Part shown: positions 6,425-15,462 of the stretch, piece by piece | How positions within the stretch are numbered: position 1 is the first letter of the stretch | How the letters are laid out: every line of letters starts with the position of its first letter | Source of the DNA: JASGCK01 sp031538565 | GTDB lineage: Bacteria > Pseudomonadota > Gammaproteobacteria > Burkholderiales > Burkholderiaceae_C | NCBI GenBank assembly: GCA_031538565.1 | Contig: JAVKLS010000028.1 | Span: forward strand, 62,001-126,000 | Direction: 5' to 3' | DNA length: 64,000 bases | Notes under the pieces: model-generated | What the model was told of the DNA's origin: nothing | Database searches by the model: none | The model's input: only the letters and a program-made list of their open reading frames with translations | Translations under genes and position numbers: made by a program

Positions 6425-9397
6425 ATGACTGATACCCTCACGCCCACAATTGCACCCTCTGCCTCTCCCGCACAACCACTTTTAAATAGCTTAGAGAAAT
6501 CTTTTGAGCCCAAACCAATCGAGGCTCGCTGGGGCTCCGATTGGGAGGCGCATGGTTACGGCACGGCGGGTTATCGCGGCACGGGCAGTCCGTCTAGCGA
6601 AGCCGCGCAAGCAAGGCGTAATTTCGCCATTCAACTACCGCCGCCCAACGTGACAGGTACGTTGCATATGGGGCACGCGTTTAACCAGACCATCATGGAT
6701 TCGCTCACACGCTATCACCGTATGTCGGGGTTTAACACGGCGTGGATTCCTGGCACAGACCACGCGGGCATTGCCACGCAAATCGTGGTGGAGCGTCAGC
6801 TTGCCGAGCGCGGCATCTCCAAGCACGACATGGGCACATCACCTGCACAGGCGCGTCAAAATTTCGTTGCCAAAATTTGGGAGTGGAGGGCGCAGTCTGG
6901 GAGCACGATTACCCAGCAGATGCGCCGCATGGGTGCATCGGTCGATTGGTCGCGTGAATACTTCACCATGGACGACAAGCTCTCCAAAGTTGTCATCGAC
7001 ACCTTCGTCACGCTGTACGAGCAAGGCTTAATTTATCGCGGCAAGCGTCTCGTTAATTGGGATCCCGTGCTTCAGTCTGCGGTATCTGACCTTGAGGTAG
7101 AGAGCATCGAATCTGAGGGCAAGATGCACTACATCCTGTACCCGTTTAGCGATGGCGAGCAGCTGATTGACGGCGAAATGAAACGCGGCATGACCATTGC
7201 CACCACGCGCCCTGAAACCATGATGGCAGACGGCGCACTAGCGGTACATCCCGAAGACGAGCGCTACAAGCACTTGCTAGGCAAGTGGGTGAACTTGCCG
7301 CTTTGCAATCGCCGCATCCCCATCATTGCCGACGACTTTGTTGACCGCGCATTTGGCTCGGGCTGCGTCAAAATTACAGGCGCGCACGACTTCAACGACT
7401 ACGCCTGCGCCCAGCGCCACGGACTGCCGCTGATCACCATCTTCACGCTGGACGCAAAGGTCAACGAAAACGGCCCCGCCAAATACCAAGGCATGGACAG
7501 ATTTGTAGCCCGCAAAGCGCTGTTGGCCGATTTAGAAGCCGAGCATTTTTTGCTAGACATCAAACCGCACAAACTCATGCTACCTATTTGCGCGCGCACA
7601 GGGCAAGTCGTCGAGCCGATGCTCACCGACCAATGGTTTGTCGCAATGACCAGCAAGGGCAACGACAAAAACGCAAGCGGTTCGTCGATTGCACAAAAAG
7701 CAATTGACGCGGTGACGTCTGGGCGCGTTAAGTTCGTGCCAGAAAACTGGGTCAACACCTACAACCAGTGGATGCATAACATCCAAGACTGGTGCATCAG
7801 CCGCCAACTGTGGTGGGGGCATCAAATTCCCGCGTGGTACGACGATGCGGGCAATGTGTACGTCGCCAAAAACGAAGCCGAGGCCGTGGCAAAGGCAGGT
7901 GGCAAGCCGCTCACACGCGACCCCGATGTGCTCGATACGTGGTACTCATCGGCGCTGGTTCCTTTTTCTAGTTTGGGATGGGGCAATGACTCCGTTCGGG
8001 CTGAGCCTGTCGAAGCCCGAACGAGATTGAGTGACCTTGATTTGTACCTTCCCTCTACCGTTTTAGTCACGGGCTACGACATCATCTTCTTCTGGGTTGC
8101 GCGGATGATCATGATGACCACGCACTTTACCGCTACCGAGGCTGAGCCAGACGGCATCGTGCCGTTTAAAGACGTGTACATCCACGGCTTGGTACGTGAC
8201 GCGCAAGGTCGCAAGATGAGCAAGTCTGAGGGCAATGTGCTCGACCCCGTCGATTTAATCGACGGCATCGCGCTAGAGCCGCTGCTAGACAAACGCGCAA
8301 CGGGGCTACGCAAACCCGAGACCGCGCCGCGCGTTCGCAAAGACACGGCAAAGGAGTTTCCTGATGGCATTCCAGGCTACGGCGCAGACGCGCTGCGTTT
8401 GACGTTTGCAGCCCTCGCGTCGCTAGGACGCAGCATCAACTTTGACAGCAAGCGCTGCGAGGGGTATCGAAATTTTTGCAACAAGCTGTGGAATGCCACA
8501 CGCTTTGTACTCATGAATTGCGAAGGTTTTGACTACGCCAAAGATGACGAAACGCCCGCCTACAGCTTGGCAGATCAATGGCTCATCTCCACCTTCCAGC
8601 GCGTGGAGGCCAAGGTGGCGCAAGGTTTTGCGGAATATCGCTTGGATAACGTTGCAAACACCATTTACGACTTTGTATGGAACGAGTTTTGTGACTGGTA
8701 CTTGGAAATCGCCAAAGTGCAACTAGCAACTGGCGATGCTGCCCAGCAAAGAGCCACGCGTCGCTTATTGCTCGTAGGCGTAGAAACTATTTTGCGATTA
8801 CTCCACCCAATTACCCCCTTCATTACCGAGGAGCTTTGGCAAAAAGTTGCGCCACTCATTGGACGAGGCGGCAACTCAATCATGATTGCGCGCTACCCTG
8901 TTAGCGAACCACACAAAATCAATGAATCCGCCGAAGCGCACGTTGCACGCCTCAAAGCACTGGTGGACGTATGCCGGGGTCTGCGCGGCGAAATGAACGT
9001 CTCGCCAAGCACCCGCTTACCCCTGCACACGCTGGGCGATGCGGCGTTTATTGCATCCATTGCCCCCGTACTGCAATCGCTAGCCAAGTTGTCTAGTATC
9101 ACGCAGCACGACTCCGAGGCGGCGTGGAGCAAAGCCTGCGGCGCGTCCCCCGTTGCCGTTAGCGGCGAAGCGCGGCTCGGGCTTTATATGGAGGTGGACT
9201 TGGGCGCAGAAAAAGCGCGACTCACCAAAGAAATCACCCGTTTGCAAGGCGAAATCGCCAAATCAAACAACAAGCTAAACAATGAAGCCTTCGTCGCCAA
9301 AGCCCCGCCCGCCGTGATTGAGCAAGAAAAAAAGCGCATTGCAGAGTTTGGTGCGAGTGTTGAAAAACTCTCGGTGCAGCTAGTAAAGCTGGGGTAG
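6425..9397 (+). CDS. valS: valyl-tRNA synthetase, with an in-frame REP-like insertion
   Basis: Charges tRNA-Val. The 990-residue class I enzyme has the HIGH-type motif (NVTGTLHMGHAF) near residue 80, the editing domain with ATTRPETMMADGA, the KMSKS loop (GRKMSKSEGN) near residue 597, an anticodon-binding domain and the C-terminal coiled-coil arm from about residue 925. Between SSLGWGND and DLDLYLPSTVLVTGYDIIFFW is an extra stretch (SVRAEPVEARTRLS) encoded by a palindromic REP-like element at 7993-8023; homologues I recall lack it. The insertion keeps the frame and all catalytic motifs follow intact, so the enzyme should work. Confidence 0.97.
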   Translation: MTDTLTPTIAPSASPAQPLLNSLEKSFEPKPIEARWGSDWEAHGYGTAGYRGTGSPSSEAAQARRNFAIQLPPPNVTGTLHMGHAFNQTIMDSLTRYHRMSGFNTAWIPGTDHAGIATQIVVERQLAERGISKHDMGTSPAQARQNFVAKIWEWRAQSGSTITQQMRRMGASVDWSREYFTMDDKLSKVVIDTFVTLYEQGLIYRGKRLVNWDPVLQSAVSDLEVESIESEGKMHYILYPFSDGEQLIDGEMKRGMTIATTRPETMMADGALAVHPEDERYKHLLGKWVNLPLCNRRIPIIADDFVDRAFGSGCVKITGAHDFNDYACAQRHGLPLITIFTLDAKVNENGPAKYQGMDRFVARKALLADLEAEHFLLDIKPHKLMLPICARTGQVVEPMLTDQWFVAMTSKGNDKNASGSSIAQKAIDAVTSGRVKFVPENWVNTYNQWMHNIQDWCISRQLWWGHQIPAWYDDAGNVYVAKNEAEAVAKAGGKPLTRDPDVLDTWYSSALVPFSSLGWGNDSVRAEPVEARTRLSDLDLYLPSTVLVTGYDIIFFWVARMIMMTTHFTATEAEPDGIVPFKDVYIHGLVRDAQGRKMSKSEGNVLDPVDLIDGIALEPLLDKRATGLRKPETAPRVRKDTAKEFPDGIPGYGADALRLTFAALASLGRSINFDSKRCEGYRNFCNKLWNATRFVLMNCEGFDYAKDDETPAYSLADQWLISTFQRVEAKVAQGFAEYRLDNVANTIYDFVWNEFCDWYLEIAKVQLATGDAAQQRATRRLLLVGVETILRLLHPITPFITEELWQKVAPLIGRGGNSIMIARYPVSEPHKINESAEAHVARLKALVDVCRGLRGEMNVSPSTRLPLHTLGDAAFIASIAPVLQSLAKLSSITQHDSEAAWSKACGASPVAVSGEARLGLYMEVDLGAEKARLTKEITRLQGEIAKSNNKLNNEAFVAKAPPAVIEQEKKRIAEFGASVEKLSVQLVKLG
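7993..8023 (+). repeat. REP-like palindrome inserted in valS
   Basis: A perfect 10-base inverted repeat, CGTTCGGGCT ... AGCCCGAACG, flanks the 11-base loop GAGCCTGTCGA. The core (TTCGGGCTGAGCCTGTCGAA) matches my memory of a dispersed palindromic repeat that is common between genes in many proteobacteria, and the peptide RAEPVEA it encodes here is a typical by-product when such an element is read as protein. I noticed only this copy in the window. Confidence 0.8.
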
Positions 9398-9426
9398 TTT
9401 AGTAACTTCAAAAAAAGGATCCTCCC

Positions 9427-9729
9427 ATGATTAAGCACATCGTCGCTTGGCGACTCAAAGACCAGGCACACGGTAATGACAAGGCAACCAATGCGGGCCT
9501 CATTCAAGAAAAACTGCACGCGCTGCGCGGCAAAATTGAAGGACTGGCGCACCTAGAAGTCGGTGTCGATTTTTCTAAAACCGACACCAGCGTGGATGTG
9601 ATTTTGTATTCCGAGTTTGTGGATGCCGCCGCGCTAGAGCGTTATCAAGTGCATCCTGAGCACGTGGCAGTTAAAGCTTTTATTGGCGGTGCCACCGCAG
9701 AGCGTCGCTTGGCTGACTACGTGGTCTAA
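9427..9729 (+). CDS. Dabb (stress-responsive A/B barrel) domain protein
   Basis: A 100-residue single-domain protein of the dimeric alpha/beta-barrel Dabb family. The diagnostic start MIKHIVAWRLK, the central HLEVGVDFSKTDTSVDVILYSEF and the ending YQVHPEHVAVKAFI ... RRLADYVV all fit. Plant members respond to stress and some relatives are cyclases or monooxygenases; no catalytic function is established for most bacterial members. AAGGAT lies upstream of the ATG. It sits between valS and a DUF971 gene on the same strand. Confidence 0.88.
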   Translation: MIKHIVAWRLKDQAHGNDKATNAGLIQEKLHALRGKIEGLAHLEVGVDFSKTDTSVDVILYSEFVDAAALERYQVHPEHVAVKAFIGGATAERRLADYVV

Positions 9730-9736
9730 AGCGCAT

Positions 9737-10159
9737 ATGGCAGGCCTTAATCACACCACGCCAGCACCGAGCAATATTACGGCGCATCAAGCGTCGCGCT
9801 GTTTGGAAATTAGCTTTACGGATGGCAAAACGTTTCGTATTCCGTTTGAGCTCATGCGGGTGTACAGCCCTTCTGCCGAAGTCAAAGGACACGGCCCTGG
9901 ACAAGAAACGCTGCAAACGGGTAAGCGTTTGGTAGGTCTTGCCAGCCTAGACCCTGTGGGCAATTACGGCGTGCAGCCTACGTTTTCAGATGGTCACGCA
10001 TCGGGTATTTTTTCTTGGGACTATTTGTATTTTTTAGGCTCACAGCAAGCTGATTTGTGGCAGCAATACGAAGCCAAACTTGCAGCGGCTGGTGCCAATC
10101 GTGACGAAGAAATGAGGGCGGACAACGCTCACAAAGGACACGCCTGTGGCAAGCACTGA
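9737..10159 (+). CDS. DUF971 (gamma-butyrobetaine hydroxylase-like N-terminal) protein
   Basis: A 140-residue protein consisting of the DUF971/GBBH-like domain: LEISFTDGKTFRIPFELMRVYSPSAEV, then GNYGVQPTFSDGHASGIFSWDYL. In GBBH the domain binds zinc near the N-terminus of the oxygenase; stand-alone bacterial copies are linked in the literature to iron-sulfur protein maturation, but no role is shown here. I start at ATG 9737 because an upstream extension would overlap the Dabb gene. It overlaps ubiE by 14 bases, a coupling seen in other betaproteobacteria. The C-terminal tail ends HACGKH. Confidence 0.87.
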   Translation: MAGLNHTTPAPSNITAHQASRCLEISFTDGKTFRIPFELMRVYSPSAEVKGHGPGQETLQTGKRLVGLASLDPVGNYGVQPTFSDGHASGIFSWDYLYFLGSQQADLWQQYEAKLAAAGANRDEEMRADNAHKGHACGKH

Positions 10160-10925
10160 ACAAACAACAGACGCGCAAACGCATTTTGGTTTTAGCTCGG
10201 TTAAAGAGTCGGAAAAATCTGCCAAAGTGCGCGGCGTATTTGACTCCGTTGCCAGCAAATACGACGTGATGAACGACTTGATGTCCATGGGCTTGCACCG
10301 CATCTGGAAGCGCTACACCTTTTTGGTTGCCAATGCCGTGCAGGGAATGAGCGTGCTAGACATTGCAGGCGGCACGGGCGACCTTGCACTGGGCTTTGCC
10401 AAGCAAGTCGGCGCAGCCAATGGGCAAGGGCAGGTGGTTCATACCGACATTAACGAGGCCATGCTGCGCACGGGGCGCGACCGCTTGCTAAACGCAGGCG
10501 TTATTTTGCCCACCACTGTGTGTGACGCAGAAAAATTACCGTTCGCGGACAACTGCTTCGATATCGTGAGCGTGGCTTTTGGTCTGCGCAACATGACGCA
10601 CAAGGACGTGGCACTCAAAGAGATGCTGCGCGTGCTCAAACCCAGCGGAAAACTCTTGGTGCTCGAGTTTTCTAAAGTTGCGCCGCCGCTGCAAAAAATG
10701 TACGACTGGTATTCGTTCAAAGTGCTGCCCAAGCTGGGTTCTCTGGTGGCGGGTGATGCGGCGTCCTACCAATACCTTGCCGAGTCCATTCGTATGCATC
10801 CGGACCAAGAAACTTTACGCACACTAATGCAAACGGCAGGTTTTTCCCATGTGGACGTGCACAACCTCACAGCAGGCGTTGTGGCCCTGCATGTGGGCAT
10901 CAAACAACAGGCTTCCAAAATTTAA
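10146..10925 (+). CDS. ubiE: ubiquinone/menaquinone biosynthesis C-methyltransferase
   Basis: SAM-dependent C-methyltransferase of ubiquinone biosynthesis, 259 residues. The SAM-binding motif VLDIAGGTGDLALGF lies near residue 68, followed by VVHTDINEAML and the UbiE signature AFGLRNMTHKDVALKEMLRVL, and YDWYSFKVLPKLGSLVAGD. The start is GTG at 10146, inside the end of the DUF971 gene. ubiJ and ubiB follow two genes later, so this is part of a quinone gene neighbourhood. A weak hairpin followed by T5 sits at the stop. Confidence 0.95.
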   Translation: MASTEQTTDAQTHFGFSSVKESEKSAKVRGVFDSVASKYDVMNDLMSMGLHRIWKRYTFLVANAVQGMSVLDIAGGTGDLALGFAKQVGAANGQGQVVHTDINEAMLRTGRDRLLNAGVILPTTVCDAEKLPFADNCFDIVSVAFGLRNMTHKDVALKEMLRVLKPSGKLLVLEFSKVAPPLQKMYDWYSFKVLPKLGSLVAGDAASYQYLAESIRMHPDQETLRTLMQTAGFSHVDVHNLTAGVVALHVGIKQQASKI

Positions 10926-10943
10926 ACCTTGCCAAGGGTTTTT
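10924..10943 (+). terminator. weak intrinsic terminator candidate after ubiE
   Basis: AAACCTT GCC AAGG(G)TTT forms a short stem with one bulged G and ends in five T residues, directly at the ubiE stop. The stem is weak, so read-through into the Tim44-like gene is possible. Confidence 0.4.
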
Positions 10944-11030
10944 ATGATGCGGGTGTGGCTCTAAATGTGCAAAATACACAGCGTCTTTATTAACCGCCTC
11001 TTCCCTTAACCACGTCACCACGGAGTTTTT

Positions 11031-12068
11031 ATGAAATTGATGTCTTCTTTTGCTGTCGTTGTGTTTTCTCTGGCCGTGGCACTCACGGGCATGAACGCAG
11101 AAGCCGCACGTCGCATGGGCGGCGGCAAATCGGTGGGGCAACAATCGAAAAATGTCACGCAGCAACAAGCCGCACCGCAAAATGTCACACCCGCGCAAAC
11201 AACCAAACCAGCCGCCGCACCTGCACCCACCGCAGCCGCTCCCGCACCTGCCGCGCCCAAACCTTGGGGCGCGATGCTAGGGGGATTGGCTGCTGGACTT
11301 GGGCTTGCGTGGCTTGCCAACTCCATGGGGCTGGGCGGTGCATTAGGCGGTGCAATGGGCAATATCTTGATGTTGGTTTTAATGGGGGCGGCCGCGTTCA
11401 TGGCTTGGAATATGTACAGGCGCTACAAAGACAGTCAAGACGCCGCTCGCTTGCAGCCTGCGTATGCCAAGGGATATAGCCCCTCAAACGTGGGCAACGA
11501 CGCGGCGGCGCGTCCCTTTGAGCGCAGCGTGTTTGCCGATGCGCCCTCTGCGCCAACCACCACGTCTTATGCTGCGCAAAGCGGATCCATCATTGGCTCG
11601 GCTTTGGGCGCAAATGTGGATGCCGCCACACCCGCAGCCCTAAGCGGCACGCAAAATTGGGGCATTCCTGCAGGCTTTGATGCGCCAGGATTTTTAGCGG
11701 CTGCAAAAACACATTTTGTGAGTCTGCAAGCCGCGTGGGATAAAGCCGACATGACGCTTTTGCAATCCATGCTCACGCCAGAGATGCTGGAAGAAGTGCG
11801 CGCACAAATTGACGAACGCAAAAGTACCGATCCTGCGGGCACGATTTATCGCACGGAAGTGGTGTCCATTGACGCGCAGCTTTTAGGCGTCGAAGAGCTA
11901 CCTGCGGGTGTGCACGCCGCGCACTTTATGGCAAGCGTGGAGTTTTCTGGCTCCATCCGCGAAGAAGTAGGACTAGCCCCCGAGCCGTTTAAAGAAGTGT
12001 GGAACTTAACCAAACCCGTAGCAGGCGGTGGCTGGTTAGTAGCAGGTATTCAACAAGCGACCTCTTAG
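11031..12068 (+). CDS. Tim44-like domain protein, exported or membrane-anchored
   Basis: A 345-residue protein with an N-terminal signal or anchor (MKLMSSFAVVVFSLAVALTG, cut near NAEAA), an Ala/Pro-rich linker (residues about 45-80), two hydrophobic helices (about 80-125) and a C-terminal Tim44-like domain (about 220-345, PGFLAAAKTHFVSLQAAWDK ... WLVAGIQQ). This architecture is common in betaproteobacteria; the function is unknown, though mitochondrial Tim44 is an import-motor tether. A GGAG precedes the ATG. It lies between ubiE and ubiJ, a conserved neighbourhood as far as I recall. Confidence 0.87.
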   Translation: MKLMSSFAVVVFSLAVALTGMNAEAARRMGGGKSVGQQSKNVTQQQAAPQNVTPAQTTKPAAAPAPTAAAPAPAAPKPWGAMLGGLAAGLGLAWLANSMGLGGALGGAMGNILMLVLMGAAAFMAWNMYRRYKDSQDAARLQPAYAKGYSPSNVGNDAAARPFERSVFADAPSAPTTTSYAAQSGSIIGSALGANVDAATPAALSGTQNWGIPAGFDAPGFLAAAKTHFVSLQAAWDKADMTLLQSMLTPEMLEEVRAQIDERKSTDPAGTIYRTEVVSIDAQLLGVEELPAGVHAAHFMASVEFSGSIREEVGLAPEPFKEVWNLTKPVAGGGWLVAGIQQATS

Positions 12069-12115
12069 GCGATCTCGTTCAAAGGCCACGCCTTTGGCAA
12101 AGGATAATCGGGCAG

Positions 12116-12634
12116 ATGAACAAACTACCCGATCTTTTTACGCCCTTTTTAAACCAATTACCTATGCCGCCCGCATGGTTGATTGCCGAAGGACACAACC
12201 GCATCGTCTTGCTGCTCAACCACATCTTGCAGCAAGAACCCGAGGCCATGCAGCGCCTGTCTAGGCAAAAGGGGCGGATCGTTCAATTCATGTGGCAAAA
12301 ATACGCCTTACAACTGACGGCTACGCCCGTGGGCTTGCTGGCCGTGGCCTCTGAGGGCGCAGATGGCGCATCACCTAAAGTTGATTTAGTGCTAGAAATC
12401 ACCGACACCGACGTGCAAGAAATTGGTAAAAAATGGCTGCAAGGCGGCAAACCCAACGTCCGTATTGAAGGCGATGTGCAACTGGCTGCCGAAGTGCAGT
12501 GGCTAACGCAAAACGTGGTGTGGGATTTAGAAGACGACATCGCGCGCTGGGTGGGGAACATCCCCGCACACCACATCGCCCAAACTGTGCGTGCAGTTCA
12601 AACCAAGCTCAAAGAGTGGGTGTCAACGCGATGA
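12116..12634 (+). CDS. ubiJ: UbiJ, SCP2-domain ubiquinone biosynthesis accessory factor
   Basis: A 172-residue lipid-binding protein; UbiJ with UbiK organises the soluble Ubi enzyme complex and shields the quinone intermediates. The N-terminal half holds an SCP2-like fold (QYALQLT-type strands seen as KYALQLTATPVGLLAV), then the VRIEGDVQLAAEVQWL segment and a helical C-terminus VGNIPAHHIAQTVRAV with potential coiled coil. ATG at 12116 is chosen because the longer open frame overlaps the Tim44-like gene and AGGATAA lies upstream. Its stop overlaps the ubiB start in ATGA, indicating translational coupling. Confidence 0.9.
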   Translation: MNKLPDLFTPFLNQLPMPPAWLIAEGHNRIVLLLNHILQQEPEAMQRLSRQKGRIVQFMWQKYALQLTATPVGLLAVASEGADGASPKVDLVLEITDTDVQEIGKKWLQGGKPNVRIEGDVQLAAEVQWLTQNVVWDLEDDIARWVGNIPAHHIAQTVRAVQTKLKEWVSTR

Positions 12635-14013
12635 GCCTGCTGCGTGCTATTTTTATTCTGTGGATGGCGTTTCGCTTTGGCGTCCTCGATCGTCTCTTAA
12701 CCTCGAAACCCCGAGCTGTGCGGCTGCGCGAAGCATTAGAGGCGCTGGGCCCAATTTTTATTAAGTTTGGACAAGTGCTCTCCACGCGGCGCGATTTGCT
12801 GGCTGAGGACTTCGCCAACGAGCTTGCCAAACTGCAAGATCGCGTACCGCCCTTTAGTGGCGACATTGCCATTGCCACAATCGAACGTGCGTTTAAAAAA
12901 TCCATCACCACCCTCTACAGCAGTTTTGACCGCACACCTGTTGCCAGCGCCTCCGTCGCACAGGTTCACTTTGCGACGCTCATGGATGCTGCGCACACGC
13001 CTGTTGCCGTTAAAGTTTTGCGTCCAAACGTAGAGCGATCCATCAACCAAGACTTAAAACTGCTCTACGCTTTGGCGTGGATCGTCAAGCGCAGCACTCA
13101 AAATGGGCGGCGTTTGCGCCCTGTGGAGGTGGTTGCCGAATTTGACACTTATCTGCACGACGAGTTAGACCTCCTGCGCGAAGCTGCCAACGCCGTGCAA
13201 CTGAAACGGCAAATGAGTGAGCTGCATCCTCCAGACGCACGCGTACTCATCCCCGATATGTACTTTGACCTTTGCGCCCAAAGCGTCATGACCATGCAGC
13301 GCATGAGCGGCGTGCCGATTAACCAGACGGAAAAACTTAAAACCGCAGGCGTTGATCTTAAAAAATTAGCTAGCGACGGCATCATCATTTTTTATAGCCA
13401 AGTCTTTCGTCATGGTTTTTTTCACGCCGATATGCACCCAGGCAACATCGCCGTCAGCCTTGCGCCCGAGAGCTTTGGCACGCCCATCTTGTACGACTTT
13501 GGCATTGTGGGCTCACTCACGCCCACCGATAAAAACTACCTCGCGCATAATTTTTTAGCTTTTTTTAGACGCGACTACCGCCGCGTTGCCGAGCTTCATA
13601 TCGAGTCAAACTGGGTCGATAAAAGCGTGCGCGTCGAGCAACTCGAGTCCGCCATCCGCACCTGCTGCGAGCCGTATTTTGGCAAACCACTTAAAGACAT
13701 TTCACTGGGCGCTGTGCTGCTTAGACTCTTTCAAACCTCGCGCCGCTTTAATGTCGCTATTCAGCCGCAATTGGTGTTGCTACAAAAAACGTTGCTCAAT
13801 GTCGAGGGCTTGGCACGCGAGCTAGACCCAGACCTAGATTTATGGACTACCGCCAAACCGTTTTTAGAAAACTGGATGCGCGAGCAAATGGGCTGGAGTC
13901 AAGTTTGGCATGACATCAAAGCCAATGCGCCACTTTATGCCAAGATATTGCCTCAGTTACCCATTTTGATTTCTGAATTTTTAAAAAAATATCTCGCATC
14001 AAATAACCCTTAA
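12631..14013 (+). CDS. ubiB: UbiB, atypical kinase/ATPase of ubiquinone biosynthesis (compact form)
   Basis: Member of the ABC1/ADCK/UbiB protein-kinase-like family needed for ubiquinone synthesis. The diagnostic KxGQ motif (IFIKFGQVLSTRRDLL), the alanine-rich loop (VASASVAQVHFA) and VAVKVLRP are present, as is HADMHPGN near residue 268 and the DFG-type YDFGIVG. At 460 residues it is shorter than typical proteobacterial UbiB (above 500): the N-terminal segment before LREALEALGP is short, and the C-terminus (ILISEFLKKYLASNNP) lacks the two membrane helices that normally anchor the protein. It is coupled to ubiJ by a 4-base overlap. Confidence 0.93.
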   Translation: MSLLRAIFILWMAFRFGVLDRLLTSKPRAVRLREALEALGPIFIKFGQVLSTRRDLLAEDFANELAKLQDRVPPFSGDIAIATIERAFKKSITTLYSSFDRTPVASASVAQVHFATLMDAAHTPVAVKVLRPNVERSINQDLKLLYALAWIVKRSTQNGRRLRPVEVVAEFDTYLHDELDLLREAANAVQLKRQMSELHPPDARVLIPDMYFDLCAQSVMTMQRMSGVPINQTEKLKTAGVDLKKLASDGIIIFYSQVFRHGFFHADMHPGNIAVSLAPESFGTPILYDFGIVGSLTPTDKNYLAHNFLAFFRRDYRRVAELHIESNWVDKSVRVEQLESAIRTCCEPYFGKPLKDISLGAVLLRLFQTSRRFNVAIQPQLVLLQKTLLNVEGLARELDPDLDLWTTAKPFLENWMREQMGWSQVWHDIKANAPLYAKILPQLPILISEFLKKYLASNNP

Positions 14014-14019
14014 TTGACC

Positions 14020-15462
14020 ATGCTGCTCGCGCTCGTCTTTGTTTATTTACTCGTCACCATTGTCATTGGACTAATGGCAGCACGGCGCGTTCAAAACACC
14101 TCCGACTTCGCCATTGCTGGCAGAAATTTGCCACTCGTGATGATTGTGACCACCACGTTTGCCACATGGTTTGGTGCGGAGACGGTGCTAGGCATTCCCG
14201 CAAAGTTTGTAGGCAGCGGTTTAAACGGTGTTGTTGAAGACCCGTTTGGTGCTGGTTTTTGCCTCATCTTTGTCGGTGTATTTTTTGCTGCCAAACTCTA
14301 CAAGCTCGATTTGCTCACCATTAGCGACTACTTCCGCGAGCGCTTTGGCAAGCGCGTGGAGGTGCTGTGCTCACTCATCATCATGCTGTCGTATTTGGGC
14401 TGGGTGTCGGCCCAGGTTACGGCGCTGGGCTTGGTGTTCAATTTGTTGTCTGGCGGCAGCATCAGCACGCAGCTAGGCATGGTCATTGGCGTTGTCTCTA
14501 TTCTTGCCTACACCTTGTTTGGTGGAATGTGGTCGGTTGCCGTCACCGACTTTGTGCAAATGATTATTTTGGTTGTGGGACTGTCCATCATTGCTGTTTT
14601 TGCCGCGACTCAAGCAGGCGGCGCAGACAAGGTGATTGCGCTTGCCAGTAGCCGCGATCTGTTCCATTTTTTGCCCGAGCCAACTCCCCGCGACATCCTC
14701 TTTTTTATCGCTGCGGCTATCACCATGATGCTGGGCTCGATTCCGCAACAAGACGTATTCCAGCGGGTGATGTCCGCTAAAAACGAATACGCTGCCACGC
14801 GAGGCCCTGTCATCGGTGGCGTGTGCTACATTTTTTTTGCTTTTGTGCCTATGTTTTTAATTGTCAGCAGTCTTCTTATTGCGCCCGAGCAAACCGCTCA
14901 ATTACTGAAAGATGACCCGCAAAAAGTGCTACCCACGCTCATCATGCAGCATATGCCGTTTGCCATGCAGGTTTTATTTTTTGGTGCGCTGCTCTCGGCT
15001 ATTAAATCTAGCGCCTCTGCCACGCTGCTTGCGCCCAGCGTCACTTTTGTTGAAAACATTTGGCGGCAGTGGATACCCAAAATGGATGACAAGCACGAAC
15101 TCAAAACGATGCGCTTGACGGTTCTTACTTTTAGTTTTCTTGTATTGCTGTACGCCATTGGCACGCAGGGCACTTCGATTTATGAAATGGTCTCGGGTGC
15201 TTACCAAGTCACGTTGGTTGGCGCTTTTGTGCCGCTGGTGTTTGGGCTTTATTGGAGACGCGCCAGCACGCAAGGCGCGCTTGCATCTATTGTTGCTGGA
15301 GTCGGCGCATGGCTTGTGTTTCTTGTCGATCCACTAGGCGCTTGGTTTCCCGCGCAGCTGGCAGGCGTCTTGGCAGCTATTGCAGCGATGCTTGCGGGGT
15401 CATTACTCCCGCAATACATAGCACCCGCTCATGCGTCGCATTACGTGCATCCCCATGGCTAG
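14020..15462 (+). CDS. sodium:solute symporter (SSS family)
   Basis: A 480-residue polytopic inner-membrane symporter of the SSS family (PutP/PanF relatives). The signature of the first helices, SDFAIAGRNLPLVMIVTTTF, and the conserved FGGMWSVAVTDFVQMIILVVG near residue 170 are visible, with about 13 hydrophobic segments. ATG at 14020 is used; the frame is open from 14014. The substrate is unknown. The downstream CaiB-type CoA-transferase overlaps its end by 8 bases, so uptake of a carboxylic acid followed by CoA activation is a reasonable guess. It starts 6 bases after the ubiB stop. Confidence 0.88.
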   Translation: MLLALVFVYLLVTIVIGLMAARRVQNTSDFAIAGRNLPLVMIVTTTFATWFGAETVLGIPAKFVGSGLNGVVEDPFGAGFCLIFVGVFFAAKLYKLDLLTISDYFRERFGKRVEVLCSLIIMLSYLGWVSAQVTALGLVFNLLSGGSISTQLGMVIGVVSILAYTLFGGMWSVAVTDFVQMIILVVGLSIIAVFAATQAGGADKVIALASSRDLFHFLPEPTPRDILFFIAAAITMMLGSIPQQDVFQRVMSAKNEYAATRGPVIGGVCYIFFAFVPMFLIVSSLLIAPEQTAQLLKDDPQKVLPTLIMQHMPFAMQVLFFGALLSAIKSSASATLLAPSVTFVENIWRQWIPKMDDKHELKTMRLTVLTFSFLVLLYAIGTQGTSIYEMVSGAYQVTLVGAFVPLVFGLYWRRASTQGALASIVAGVGAWLVFLVDPLGAWFPAQLAGVLAAIAAMLAGSLLPQYIAPAHASHYVHPHG

